A DNA stretch of 64,000 bases from Pterois miles (lineage: Eukaryota; Chordata; Actinopteri; Perciformes; Scorpaenidae), in assembly GCA_947000775.1 (NCBI GenBank), contig CAMQGK010000334.1:2234001-2298000 (forward strand). Reading direction: 5' to 3'. Positions 26,081-37,760 of this stretch are shown one piece after another. How positions within the stretch are numbered: the first letter of the stretch is position 1; every line of letters begins with the position of its first letter. The notes beneath the pieces were generated by a model, which saw only the letters and a list, made by a program, of their open reading frames with translations, was not told the DNA's origin and did no database searches. Made by a program: the position numbers and the translations under genes.

Positions 26081-28357
26081 GTATCACAGATTTGCTTTAT
26101 GGCATATAGTTTTGGCAGCCAGTAAAGGCTCAGGTTTGGGATTCAGGAGCCTACAATCATGTTTTCAGGAATATAAAAATGTTCTCCTTGAATATAAACT
26201 TGTGACAGGATTTTTTTCCCCCAAAAAAAGTTCACTTACAAAGTTAAAGAAAAAAAAATGATTGCATCACTGCCGCTCCCTCGTAGAAGTGATAAATCTA
26301 TTGAATGTCAAATTTTGTCATTTCAAAAGTTTGCAACTTCCCTGGAAAGTCCATTCTCAGTGTATGTGCTCTGGAGGTTTCAGGTTTCCATAGCAGATGT
26401 GTGAAAGTTGCCTGTTGAACAAGGATTGGCTTCAAAACTAGTCGTGATGTCATAAAAATGCATATGTTCACATATTTAAACTCAGATTTAAGGTAAACAC
26501 AGAACATTTCCCCCTTCAGCAGATGAATGTGAAAACAGCTTTCTAGTGTCAAACTCCGCAGTGAAGCTCAAACAATCAAGTGAAGTAAGAATAAAAAAAA
26601 CAAAAAATATTACAACAAAACAAATTTCTGAGCGGAGGGGGACTTTTAAGGACACCTGAAACTCAAACCTCACTAATTCTGACCCTGTGAGTCATCAACA
26701 TACTGTAAATAAATTATGCATATCTTTTAAAACATATTGTCAAATCATCCTGTGGTGGCAGCTTGTTATAGACCATCGCCACTTCTAGCAGGATGTTAAG
26801 GTTTCTGACTCGCGTTGACGACCATGCCGAACTTCCATTCGCCATCTGCATACACTCACTCCTTGGTCAGCTTCAGTGATGAGGCTGGTGTTTGTGAGTG
26901 AAAAGAAGTTTATACTATAAAAATAAAAATAACCAAAAATATATCCATATGTAATGATAGACTGAAAAAAATGATCAGTTCCACAGAAAATAAATGAAAT
27001 AGTCTACATTTTCATTGTTGCTCCCCATTTTGCTCCATTGAGACCTAACTCACTCTAATCATGCTTAAAGGGACAAATCAAAATTATCCAACAGGAGGAC
27101 GACTAGTGGAGCGCGTCTCAATAAGGCACAGCACAAATCATCGTCTCTAGAAGCCCATTCTACAACATGACTAACTGACCTTAATTCTCACATTTTATCA
27201 AATGCAAAAAACTGTAAATAATACAACATGGATCTTACACAGCCTCTGTCTCACTCTGGTGCTTTAATACTAATAAATAAAATATAAAACATTTCAATAC
27301 TATCTAAAAGAAAATAAATAAAATAAAGAGTTCCCTGCACCGCCTCCCTGTCATTTCTTAATTGCATCTGTTTGAAAATGAAGTGAAATTCATTTGAAAA
27401 GCACTTAATCATGACAGTGTCGAAAGGCTGCACAATGTACCAACATGTTAATGAATGAATGACAACCCAAACTGCTGAGAGACCTCCCTAATAGGAAGAA
27501 AGAGACTTTGTGAAGGGCTTCATTGACAGGGATCCCACCTTCACGATGGTCAGGCAGGTAAACAGAGAATAAACACTGATATCTAAATGGAACATAAACA
27601 ATATAGACAGAATAAACACAATCACAGAACGCTCAGCTGGGCATCGTCAAAGTCAACATCGTCATTATCGTCAGCAAGGTCAAGATAGGAAGGTGGGACG
27701 AGGAGAGGCCGACTTCACGTCGGTGATGCTTGGTGCTCAAATGTAGTCAAAGTTTGATGGACCTGACCATGTTATAGTTCAGCCCAGATAGGCCAGGGCT
27801 TTTTGTTGCTGCTGCTTAACATTTCTGCTGATGCAAAATCAAAAAACGCACTACAGGAGTGGTTTCACCGTGCAGCATAAAGGGACTACAACTGCATTTC
27901 ATTGTGCATCCCTGTGTTGTACAACAACAGTTTGATTCTCACAAACTGTCATTTTGGTCACATGAGATTGGCACGGGTCACCATGGTTACACATCTGCAA
28001 TTGCCAAAGAGGCTCTCAGGAAGCAACAATGTCCATTACAGCTAAATGTGTCTGAGAAGATACATACTACTGTTCATTCACATAAAAGTGTGTAAAAGGA
28101 TAGTACACATATTGAGTATGTAGTGCATAGTATGCGATTTTGGACAAAGCCTAAATTACGTTTGAATCTTGACAACTGGTGCAGAGTCACACTTTATATA
28201 TGAGTGGCGCTGTCCAGTCTGACAAGATGATATGATATTTGGAGAAAATACAAAACAAGTTATTTTTGAATAGGCAAATAATAAGCATTATGTTGACCAC
28301 AAATAATATGACGTAACTGCAACAAGCAAAAAAAAACAAAACTCCTCAGTATTGTGT
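26081..28357 (+). other. Intergenic sequence without recognised features
   Basis: A-rich and AT-rich sequence with only short, unconvincing open frames. I see no SINE head, TIR pair or splice-supported exon here. Confidence 0.6.
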
Positions 28358-29905
28358 GATGAAAGGGGACATATCGGCTCATTTTCAGGTTATTTTGGGT
28401 TTCCACTAGAACACATTTACGTAGTTTAATGCTAACAAAACCCACATTTTTCTCATGTTGTCTGTTTAAATATTACCTGTATTCACCCTCTGTCTCCATT
28501 TTAGCGCCTCTGATTGGCTTGCAAGAAAAATATGTTGCACCTTTGCAAAAGCAGCTCTAAAGCCCTGGCTGATATATTTTAATGAGCTCGCATGTGACAT
28601 AGGAAGGGGAATCAGATTTGAATGGCTTGTTGAATCACATGTTTTCTGATCTAGACAGGCCACAACAAACTGACTGGGTTATCTTATTTCACAGTTTGCA
28701 GGCTGGTATGCAAATCGGATCACATAACAATGCAAATACAATGCCAGTTAGCATTGTAACAAAAGAGAAATAATCCGCCAAACAAATTTCCAAACTTTTC
28801 TTTCTGAGTTTATTTGTATTACAGCTGTAGATGGAAATGCACATTAAAGCTGCAGTGGGTAGAAATGGAGCAATTATGATTTAAACAAAAAAAAATTTTA
28901 TAAAACGTTAGTATATCCTGACAGTAGTGCATTGAGAAAGATAATCTTGTCTCTTTGTCCTTCAGTGCTGCTAAGGGTATCTGCAGGATTTCACAGACTG
29001 GAGGAAAACAGCCAGTCAGAGCTGATCTGGAGTCTGCCATCCAGCTACTAAATACACTGCCTACTGACACTTTAACACACATTTTCTTTTACACGTCTTT
29101 TGGAAATTCAGTTCAAATTTACGTAACGTTTGGATGAAAATTTACTCAGATCTCACTTCAACTGTTGCAAAAGCATCAACATTAAGATGTCACTTTGAAT
29201 TTCCCTTCATTTCTCAAGAAGTCATTTTATTTTGCTTTTGTGATAAAACTGATGAAATGTTTATCTGTGGCATGTTGAAACAAAAGACACACTTTGAAGC
29301 CACCATGAAGCCAGCAAACCGACACAAGTCAAGTCAGTTTCTTCTACTGTATATAGTCCAGTATCACAACTCACAAATTTGCCTTAAGTTGCTCACAATC
29401 TGTACAGTATACAACACCGTCGATTTGGATACAGAAAAACCAGCCACCTTAAGCTACTGGTCATACAGACAAAGTAAGGCTGCAGTAGAAAAAACCCTGA
29501 GTGCACTGAAATGAGTAAAGGTGCTTTTCACAACTTATTAATTCAACTCTTCTGTCAGAGGAGAACCATGTTATTTCCTTTTAAGGGTACATAGTCTCGC
29601 TTCAAGTTAACAGTGACTTGAGGGACAAGTCTCCATGTTTACTTGATAAACATTAAATCAGAAAAAGGTTGCTGCAACTGAACATAATCATTGCAGAAAC
29701 TACATTTCCTGCAAAACATATGAATAGTGTAAACATAATGTTGAGGAGACGGGACTGATTTCTGTGTCATAACAGAGAGACATTTTCCTTTTCACAGGTT
29801 TTCTGTTGGATTGTTTAATTATTGCAGGTAAATGCATGAGATACCCAAATGTATGTACACAAGCACTGAAAGTGAGTTTTTCATGATATGTCCCCTTTAA
29901 ATGCT
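28358..29905 (+). repeat. Interspersed repeat with inverted ends, containing a MITE
   Basis: The left end (gaaaggggacatatcggctc) and the right end (tttttcatgatatgtccccttt) are roughly inverted with respect to each other, so this may be one ~1.55-kb element. It carries a 230-bp MITE at 28845-29074. The portion 28744-29840 is repeated as a direct, diverged copy at 32562-33539. It is non-coding. Confidence 0.5.
28845..29074 (+). mobile_element. TA-flanked MITE, internally deleted copy (230 bp)
   Basis: It has the same 5' terminus (TAAAGCTGCAGTGGGTAGAA) and internal ggatttcacagactggagga, with 3' terminus ctgcctactgacactttaa. It lacks the central part present in the 581-bp copy. It sits at exactly the equivalent place to the copy at 32665-32868 in the duplicated repeat, so it was there before duplication. 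Confidence 0.7.
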
Positions 29906-30999
29906 GTGGTGCCCCTTCAAGCCAAAATGTGTGCCGATACACAGCAATGAGTTTCAGCAAAATCCCACCGATGGCAGCCAAGGTTTTGTCCATGACGTAC
30001 ACTCCATAAACAAATAAATGATGAGGAGAAAATATATCATTTTGTGATTTTCAAAAGTGCGGGAAATTTGGGAGCAATGCTTTTTTATGACACGGAAATG
30101 TTAGGGTTGTTTCAATGAAACTTGTATTCTAACGGCATTAAAGTTTGGGCTACCGGAAAATTGTAACTGATAACGTCCAAGATGGATTCCAAGCCTGACA
30201 AAGCCTGTTAAATGAGCAGTAAAAAACACCCAAATAGGTGACACATCACCTGACTTGAGTGACTGCGACCGTACAAAGGCCACATCTCAGCACCTGTCGA
30301 CCTTTTCCAGCCAGGGAAATAATGGCCGCCGAGCCAGGGCTTAGAGTCTCCATCAGGCGTGCCGTGCATCAAAGCTTCCGAAGTGCTGCCTCTGCCTTAA
30401 TACTATACTATTAGCTGTAGCCTCATCCCAGAAGATCTAAAGAGCAGTGGGGAAGAGCAACTGTTGCTCAGAGGAGATGTCTCATTATTACAGAAACATG
30501 GGCTGAGAGAGAAAACACACAACAGAACAATGGTTCAGTGAGACAAAGACTGCTGCCCCATAGTGACATGGACCAATTAGAGATGTTTAAGGGAATGACA
30601 GGCGGTCATTATGGTGGTTAATCCCCAGCTGCTGCACCTGCGTGGTGACATCATCCTCTGTTTGGACGGGAGTGATTTATGGGTGTTCCCTGCTGCAAAT
30701 AGCAATACAAAGCATAATGAATGTGTTTTGCATGACACTTTGTTCATTCTGAATATTATCATTTCGTTTTAACTCTATTCAACATGACTGTTTTTTTCTC
30801 ATTTGTGTTCAGAGGAACAGGCATGAGCTGTATTTCTCCCCCCTTGTTTTTTACTGAACTAGACAGAAAATATGGTTTGAAGAGAAACACAGTGCCACCA
30901 ATTTACAGTTTTCATCAACATCATGAAGAAATGTTTGTAAAGAACGTGTCTGCAAAATACTGACTGATGCCGTTTTCCCGACAATATGACTGGTCAAAG

Positions 31000-31135
31000 T
31001 TGGCACCGTGCACGGCCGCCTCTGCAAGCAGTGTATGAATGTGCTTGTGAATGCTGACATGTAGTGTAAAGCACTTTGAGTGGTCGGAAGACTAGAAAAG
31101 CACTATATAAATACAAGTCCATTTACCGTTTACCA
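31000..31135 (+). repeat. Retroposon 3' tail-like repeat
   Basis: The phrases taaagcactttgagtggtcg, gaagactagaaaagcactat and ataaatacaagtccatttac are characteristic of the 3' end of a frequent fish retroposon (LINE/SINE tail). No coding sequence. Confidence 0.55.
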
Positions 31136-31442
31136 TGATTCATGTTTTTATGTTTAGGTGTTGGAGGTATGCAGGAAATAAAAAAAAAACAAACAAAAGT
31201 TGCAAAAACGTTGGCTGAGGTGGAGAAGTTGGTGTATCGCTAAAAACAAAATACAACAAAGTGAAATTAAGAGACTTATCAAATAAGTAATAACATACGA
31301 GAAGCATGTGACTCACTCCGTAAATAAAAACAGATGGAGACTAACATTCCTCAAATTAATATGTGAAACAAACATACCAACATGTTCTCAAGGTTACTTT
31401 TTTGGTTGCAGTGTCTAATGTTGTGAATTAAACAAAAACACT

Positions 31443-31560
31443 TGCTTTGGCAACAAAACCACTTAGTTAGGTTTAGGAAATAAAAAAACGTGGGTGGGGT
31501 GAGAATTACTACATTTTTATAGTGCAAATGTGACGTTTTGAATGTGGGACAAGAAGGAAC
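31443..31560 (+). repeat. Dispersed repeat (ttaggtttagg family), copy 4
   Basis: The sequence acaaaaccacttagttaggt, then ttaggaaataaaaaaacgtg, with following gcaaatgtgacgttttgaat, matches the family seen near 30, 3222 and 11885. Non-coding. Confidence 0.5.
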
Positions 31561-32020
31561 AGTTGATTGTAATGTGAAACTGAAACGTAAGGCACAGAGC
31601 GCGATCAGCGGTCTCACGGATAAAAGCTTTGTGTTTGTTGGACACTACCACTCACCTGGTGTGCCTCTTTTTCGCTCATTAAACTACGTCACTGCAGCAC
31701 TTTCTCTGAGTGTTTACCGCTGCTGCGGATGGCTTTACAGTATCGCCCGGTGTGTCGCATGCTTGCGTTAAAGGGTACATTGTACTGGCGGGGTGGCCTT
31801 GACAAAGCCTCTGTATTTGAGCTGCATATGTTCGGGATGAAGATACACAATGCCATATTTCCAAGCCCTATCATGTTTTCCATGTCAGTTTTGACTGGTG
31901 CTCTTTTAAATACGTCAACTTGTTGCGCCCTCTTCTCCTGCAGTAGTTTATCAACACCCGACTGGAGAATAAGCGCTTGGTCCTCGATTGAACCAGGTCC
32001 TTATAAACTTGGGGAAAAAC

Positions 32021-32615
32021 GTTTGGAAATTTGTGTTTGTGGATTATTTCTCTGTTGTTACAATACTAACTGGCATTATATTTTACATGGTTGGAAAGCC
32101 TATTTATTCACCTTCACAATTTGTGTTGGTATCGACTCTTGTTTTGAGCTCCAGGTGCTGAAAATCAGGCACCACAAGACAAAATCACAGGATCACAAAG
32201 TGATCCATTTCATTCGGAAAAGTCAGCTTTTTCATGGCTCAGTTCAAAATTTTGTTTCAAAATAAAACTCCTCATCTTTTTTGTGACATGATTTTGACAT
32301 CAGATGATTTGGTACCAATCAGTGCTGCCAATCAGGCACCTGACTGGCAGCACCTGGAGCTCAAAACAAGAGTCAGCACCAACTGATAATGTACTATTTA
32401 GCATTGGCAGAAAATTTTGGCAAATTTCACCAAGGCGCTACCCAAATCAGATCACATAATCAGCTGTGCTACTCGTCCCCCAAATGCATGATCCTTACAA
32501 GTTGCACAAGCATCATTGTGCAGGTACATAAACAGGCTTTCCAACAATGTAAAATACAATTCCAGTTAGCATTGTAACAATAGAGAAATAATCCACCAAA
32601 CACAAATTTCCAAAC
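32021..32615. repeat. Large imperfect palindrome (~595 bp)
   Basis: The left arm, about 32021-32106 (gtttggaaatttgtgtttgt to ttggaaagcctattta), is the reverse complement, with a few mismatches, of 32529-32615. A second, inner pair is 32125-32173 (gactcttgttttgagctcca) and about 32330-32383 (tggagctcaaaacaagagtc). The right arm belongs to the duplicated repeat that continues to 33539, so the palindrome probably arose from two copies in opposite orientation. Confidence 0.7.
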
Positions 32616-33539
32616 TTTTCTTTCTGAGTTTATTTGCATTACAGCAGTGGACTGAAATACACATTAAAGCTGCAGTGGGTAGAAATGGAGCAAATATGAT
32701 TTAAAAAAATATTTTATAAAACGGTCAGTATATCCTGAGAGTAGTGCACGAGACAGGTAATCTTGCCTCTGTGTGTGCAGGATTTCACAGACTGGAGGAA
32801 AACAGCCAGTCAGAGCTGATCTGGAGTCTGCAGTCCAGCTACCACATACACTGCCTACTGACACTTTAATGCACATTTTCTTTTACACATTTGGATGGAA
32901 GTTTACACAACTCACCATTACTAAACTGTTGCAAAAGCGGCCGCATCAAGATGTCACTTTGTAAGTCAGTTTCTTGTTTTATTTTTGTGATAAAACTGAT
33001 TAAATGTTGACATAATGAATCTAAAGTTTAACAGACACACACTTTGAAGAGCCATGAAGCCAGAAAACCGACACAAGTCAGTACAGTCCAATATCACAAC
33101 ACTCAAGTGGCAATCTGTACAGTATAAAACACTGTTGATTCGGATACAGAAAAACCAGCCACCATAAGCTACTGGTCATACAGACAGAGTAAAGCTGCAG
33201 TAGGAAAACCCCTGAGTGCACTGAAATGAGTAAAGGTGCTTTTCAAAACTTATCAATCCAACTCTTCTCTCAGAGGAGAATCATGTTATTTCTTCTTGCA
33301 AAGGGTACATAGTCTTGTTTCAAGTTAACAGTGACTTGAGGCACAAGTCATGTTTAAGTGCTCAACATTAAATCAGAAAAAGGTTGCTGCAACTGAACAT
33401 AATCATTGCAGAAACTACATTTCCTGCAAAACATATGAATAGTGTAAACATAATGTTGAGGAGACGGGACTGATTTCTGTTTTGTTTTCCTTTTCACAGG
33501 TTTTCTGTTGGATTGTTTAATCACAGGTACATGCATGAG
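32562..33539 (+). repeat. Second copy of the 28.7-29.8 kb repeat (direct duplication)
   Basis: Starting at ccagttagcattgtaacaat and ending near gcatgagg, this stretch follows 28744-29840 segment by segment: ttccaaacttttctttctga, the same MITE, accagccaccataagctact, gaatagtgtaaacataatgt, tgaggagacgggactgattt. Indels make it about 120 bp shorter. It contains the MITE copy at 32665-32868. Confidence 0.75.
32665..32868 (+). mobile_element. TA-flanked MITE, internally deleted copy (204 bp)
   Basis: 5' terminus TAAAGCTGCAGTGGGTAGAA, 3' terminus ctgcctactgacactttaa. It occupies the equivalent site to the copy at 28845-29074. Confidence 0.7.
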
Positions 33540-33608
33540 GGAAGGGAGGGAAAACAATTTTAAGTAATGGATCACAAAAAAAAAAAGATTAGATAGAGAC
33601 AAATATCA

Positions 33609-33998
33609 GTGTGGCCGAACAGATACACGTACAATTACAAACTGCAGATCATGCGAGTGAATTCCAATGAAAAAGGCGTTCTCAATACACAAGCGTGCTC
33701 TCTCCCAGAGGACACCATCAAAATGGAAAACACAGAAAAACAGGACAACCTCGTGAACAAAAGCCATTCCTCATCGTCTGTCTCCTCCTGCTCCTGCAAG
33801 AGTTTCCTGTTCCACCGAAACGGAACAGCCAGCGGCTTTATCAAGATTTATGAGCTAAATCATCATTGGAAATATAAGACACTTGTTGGGGCACATGAGG
33901 GGGAGATGGGGAGAGGAGGAGAGGAAAAGATGGTGCCAGCTGGAGAAGATGAGGAAAGGGGAGATGGAGTGAGAGAAAAACAACAGAGAAAGAGATGA
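33609..33998 (+). other. Open frame of unknown status (129 codons)
   Basis: An ATG-initiated frame lies immediately after the duplicated repeat. Its middle (SLPEDTIKMENTEKQDNLVN, KSHSSSSVSSCSCKSFLFHR) has a protein-like composition and is not microsatellite-derived. The last third runs into a GA-rich tract and becomes Glu/Arg/Gly-rich. I recognise no domain, no splice context and no nearby exon. It may be chance or a conserved non-coding element. I do not call it a gene. Confidence 0.2.
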
Positions 33999-35762
33999 AA
34001 GGAGAAAGACAAACAAAGGGAGAAAGGAGGATTTTGGTAAGAACAGATGTCTAGACTTGATCCAAAAAAAAAAAAAAAACATCTTCAGTACTATCTTTTA
34101 TGCTCCTGCTGTTTTCCTCTCTAAATGTACTGACATCCCATTTGAAAGCTGTTATCAAGTTAAACAGGCAAACACGAAAACAAGCCAAAGTGCAGCTCAG
34201 ATAAAGGGCTGAATAGACGGGAGACAAATGGAAAATGAGGTGAATCGCAAAGTCCATCAGCCCCAGCTGCTGTTATATTATACGACCAGTCCTGATGATG
34301 CACTTATTCTTCTCACTTCAGATTTGTTCAACACACACACATGAAAGACAAAAACAACACACAAATCGCACAATTACGTGGATCACAAGGGAGAGGAGTT
34401 ATAGGTCAAAAGGTTCAGCAGCAGAAAGAGTGAGGTAAGGGCAGCTTTTATACATTTTTTATTTGCCAATTTTATTGCCTCCACATGACTCTCAACATGG
34501 CGACAGCCGAGCCAGTGGCAGCAAACGGTGCCAACAGTGCAAAGGGTGAACATAGTTTCAAACCAAAAATCGGGCCCCTAAGTGAACCACACGTTCATGC
34601 ACAGGCATGCGCTAATATGCACGCACCATAGGCATTTTCATCAGGATGGCACACTTTGTGCACCGTGGCTTTCTCTTCTTTTAATCACAAGGCTATCCTC
34701 CTCATGACGTGCTGACGGTTTGGGAATCCTGTAGAGAGTTTCCCTTGTCTGTGACCTTTAAACCCAAACAGTCTCATTAACATCATGTTGCTCGGCATAG
34801 CCGCAGGCTATTATAATTAAAATGTGGAGCTCAGACGACAGTTTGGCCAGAATGGAGACACCGGGTGAAAGGCTGGTCCTGAGGGAGTTATAAGCGGAGT
34901 GAAAAGTTTTAAGTGATTCACAATGTTTTGCCAACACGCCTGTTGATGCACAGAAGAGACTGTGTAGAACAATTAACCAAAACGACATATTTGATGTGCA
35001 CATCAGCATGTGAGGTTCTGTGGGTCATTAGTCGGATGCCGGTTTCACAAAATGTAATGATCCGCCATGTCTGTGTGTAATTGTGGCATTTTGGTGCACA
35101 ACATCACTCTACTTAGAGTGCACTGTGCTGGCTCTCTCTATATATACTTATCTCAAACACAAATGAATTGTAAGTATAATATTGTTATTATTTTAATTGT
35201 GGTGAAAAATGTCAGAATGTGGTAGTGACTGAAAAAGTGGGACATTTGACTCGGGACATCCACAGGGAACCGGGACAATCACGGGCAAACTGGGACGTCT
35301 GTTCACCGTATGCTAACAGTGAGTTAATCTGAGGGTGAACCAGAGGGTGGGCATTACTCTTCCACAGCAGCGGCATCAGTCAGGGTGGCGTTATCAGCTG
35401 TAACCGCTGTATGAGAGCAGTGCCGGGCGGAGGCCATGAGTTAGCCAGTGGGGCACTCTCACATGCACTAAAAGGCACACAAAGCTGCCCGGCAATGTCA
35501 ACAAAGGTCAGATTATGACACACACACTTCATTCTTTGCTCTGGTATACATCATATCTTTACATAGCAAATAGCTGTTTGCTGCTATAGTAATGCTCTGG
35601 ATATTGTAAGCAATACATTACTTAAACATTTTGTTTTTGTGTGCCAGGAGGCATTAAGCTTAGCGTAAAGACAGCAATAGACAGTTTTGATGATGCTTTT
35701 AGGGGGAGTCACACGTTAGAGCCATTTCTTGACAACTGAGATACAACATTTGGCAAATCTCA

Positions 35763-36110
35763 CCTCATGTCACGACTCAGGAAATGCAGGATGCAGGAAT
35801 CAGGTTGTCCAAACAGGCAAATAAATCCAAAGGAGCAGACATGAAACCAAAGTCCAAAATCAGGCAGAAGGTTCCAGGTAACAGGATTACAGATTACAGG
35901 GATCAGGTGCAGCAAACGGTAAGAAACAGCTTGGATGAACTGGCAGGAAATGAGTGGAAAAGATCTGTTTAAATATCTGCTGGGCTGATGAGGGAAGAGG
36001 GAACAGGTGTGCAGATGGGCGTGGCAGTCAGGTGAGGAGAAACGGAGGGAAAGTCTGAGAGCACCTGCTGGACGGATAGAAGGTGGAACAGAGACACAGC
36101 AGATCAGTAA
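35763..36110 (+). repeat. Possible interspersed repeat copy
   Basis: The sequence tgtcacgactcaggaaatgc, then caaacaggcaaataaatcca, ggtgcagcaaacggtaagaa and aaacaggtgtgcagatgggc-like text has the feel of a repeated fish element (terminal or untranslated part of a transposon). No coding sequence or terminal repeats were identified. The long frame on the opposite strand (35760-36191) has no recognisable domain. Confidence 0.3.
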
Positions 36111-37496
36111 CATGATCTTTATTATTAGATGGACTTTGCCCAGTTGTTGTGAAATTACAGATTTCAAATGTCTGTAGCACTTCTCATCCATGTTGGTTTA
36201 AAAGTTTTATCATGTTTAGAGTTTGAATCGTGTCTTGGCCAAATTCAGACCTCTAAATATGTCAAACTTTTGAGGTTTTCAGGTTTTCCAGTATTAGCTG
36301 TTGTTCAACTTTCAGGCCACATGTGCAAGTAGAGAGGAGGTAAAGGTATTGTATGTACAGTATGTTGTATTATATTTCGAATCATTCCAAAATATTAAAC
36401 TAAGATGATAACTTTTTACTGAACTTAATATGATAGTTTTGGATTTATTATTATGTTTAATAACAGTAAATAAACAAAACTCCACCAGCTCATATGTTTG
36501 TTGTAGGCTATTATGACAGTAACATTAGCAGAAATAAGCAAAATGACTGCTAGACAATAAAAGTATTCAAATCAAACTGCAAAACATTGTTAACCTTTAC
36601 AGGCACTTTAAGTAATCTAATTATTAACCAAACTCAGTGTTTTCTTTTTTAGTGTACCAATCGTGATGCTGTGTGTAGTCAAAGGTGCAGCAGTCATAAC
36701 AATATTGCCCAAAACTATTAACTTTAATGTCATATGCACAGCAAAGACATAAATTATAATTTTATTAAGCCCCACTTAACTAACCAAACTCATTTTGTCT
36801 AATTTGTCAAGACCATACCTTTGTTAGCACAGCGTCATCTGTTTTCTGATCTCCTCATTTCAACCTTAAACTCTAACCCATCTGTTCTGTAGAGACTTGC
36901 TGAATATTTAATTATACTGATGTGGAAAAAAAAAAAACACCTTTAATCAAAATTCAAACAGTGAAGTTGCTTGATAAATGCCAGCCCTCATTATTTTGCA
37001 GCTTGTGCCACCTTTAATGAGCTTATAGCTTCCGTCCACTGAACAACAGGACACTTCAGGACGCTGCAAATTTAATCAAGTGTGTCTGCAAATGCCTGAT
37101 TTTTTTATATGATTGACTCAACTGATATAAGTGACGCAAACTAATCTAAATCTGCTTAATTTGCCCTTTCCGAGATTTTAACAACAACTGCCTCTATACT
37201 TCTTGTTCTGTGCAGAGATGCCTGAAGGAAACAGAGAAAGTAACATAATGTGAGGAGAGACATGGAGGCACTGGGAGAGAAGATGGAAATAAATTGTTTA
37301 CTAATGGGTTACAATAAATATGAAGAAAAGAGGGAGTAACTGAGAGTAAAAACAAAAAAAGCAATGAATCGAATAAAGGACAAATAGATAGAGAGCAGTA
37401 ATAAGCAGAAGAAAGAGCAAGAGTGAATTCGAACTAGGTGCAGACAGTGCAATCAAGCATCGGGAGCCAACAGGAGAAAACACTGGGGAGCTGATA

Positions 37497-37497
37497 C

Positions 37498-37556
<59 letters not shown>
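37497..37556. repeat. (GA)n microsatellite
   Basis: About 60 bp of GA with one interruption. Confidence 0.95.
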
Positions 37557-37557
<1 letters not shown>

Positions 37558-37760
37558 AGGGATGGGCTTTTGATGGAGTCTCATCTGGAGTGTTTATGAC
37601 GAGGCAGCGCCAGCAACGTAATGAGTTGACTGATCAATCTTTCCTCCTTGCCGCGCTGGATCAATAGCGCTGTTTTGACATCCTACATTAAGCTCTAACT
37701 AATTGCCAGATTGCTAAATGCTTTTAAGAAGGAAGAAAAAAAAAGCATATCCAGGGCGAT
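37557..37760. promoter_or_regulatory. Candidate conserved non-coding element
   Basis: Unique, non-repetitive sequence with homeodomain-type sites (agctctaactaattgccaga, gatcaatc, ggatcaatag) flanked by low-complexity DNA. The texture resembles developmental enhancers near neural genes. It is only inference, since no alignment was possible. Confidence 0.2.

Noticed and set aside
31729..32265. 178-codon open frame, the longest in the window
   Set aside because: Its second half lies in the left arm of the imperfect palindrome. It resembles no protein family I know and has no splice or codon-use support. It is most likely chance within repeats.
35760..36191. 143-codon minus-strand frame
   Set aside because: It covers a probable interspersed repeat and has no recognisable domain; composition looks random.
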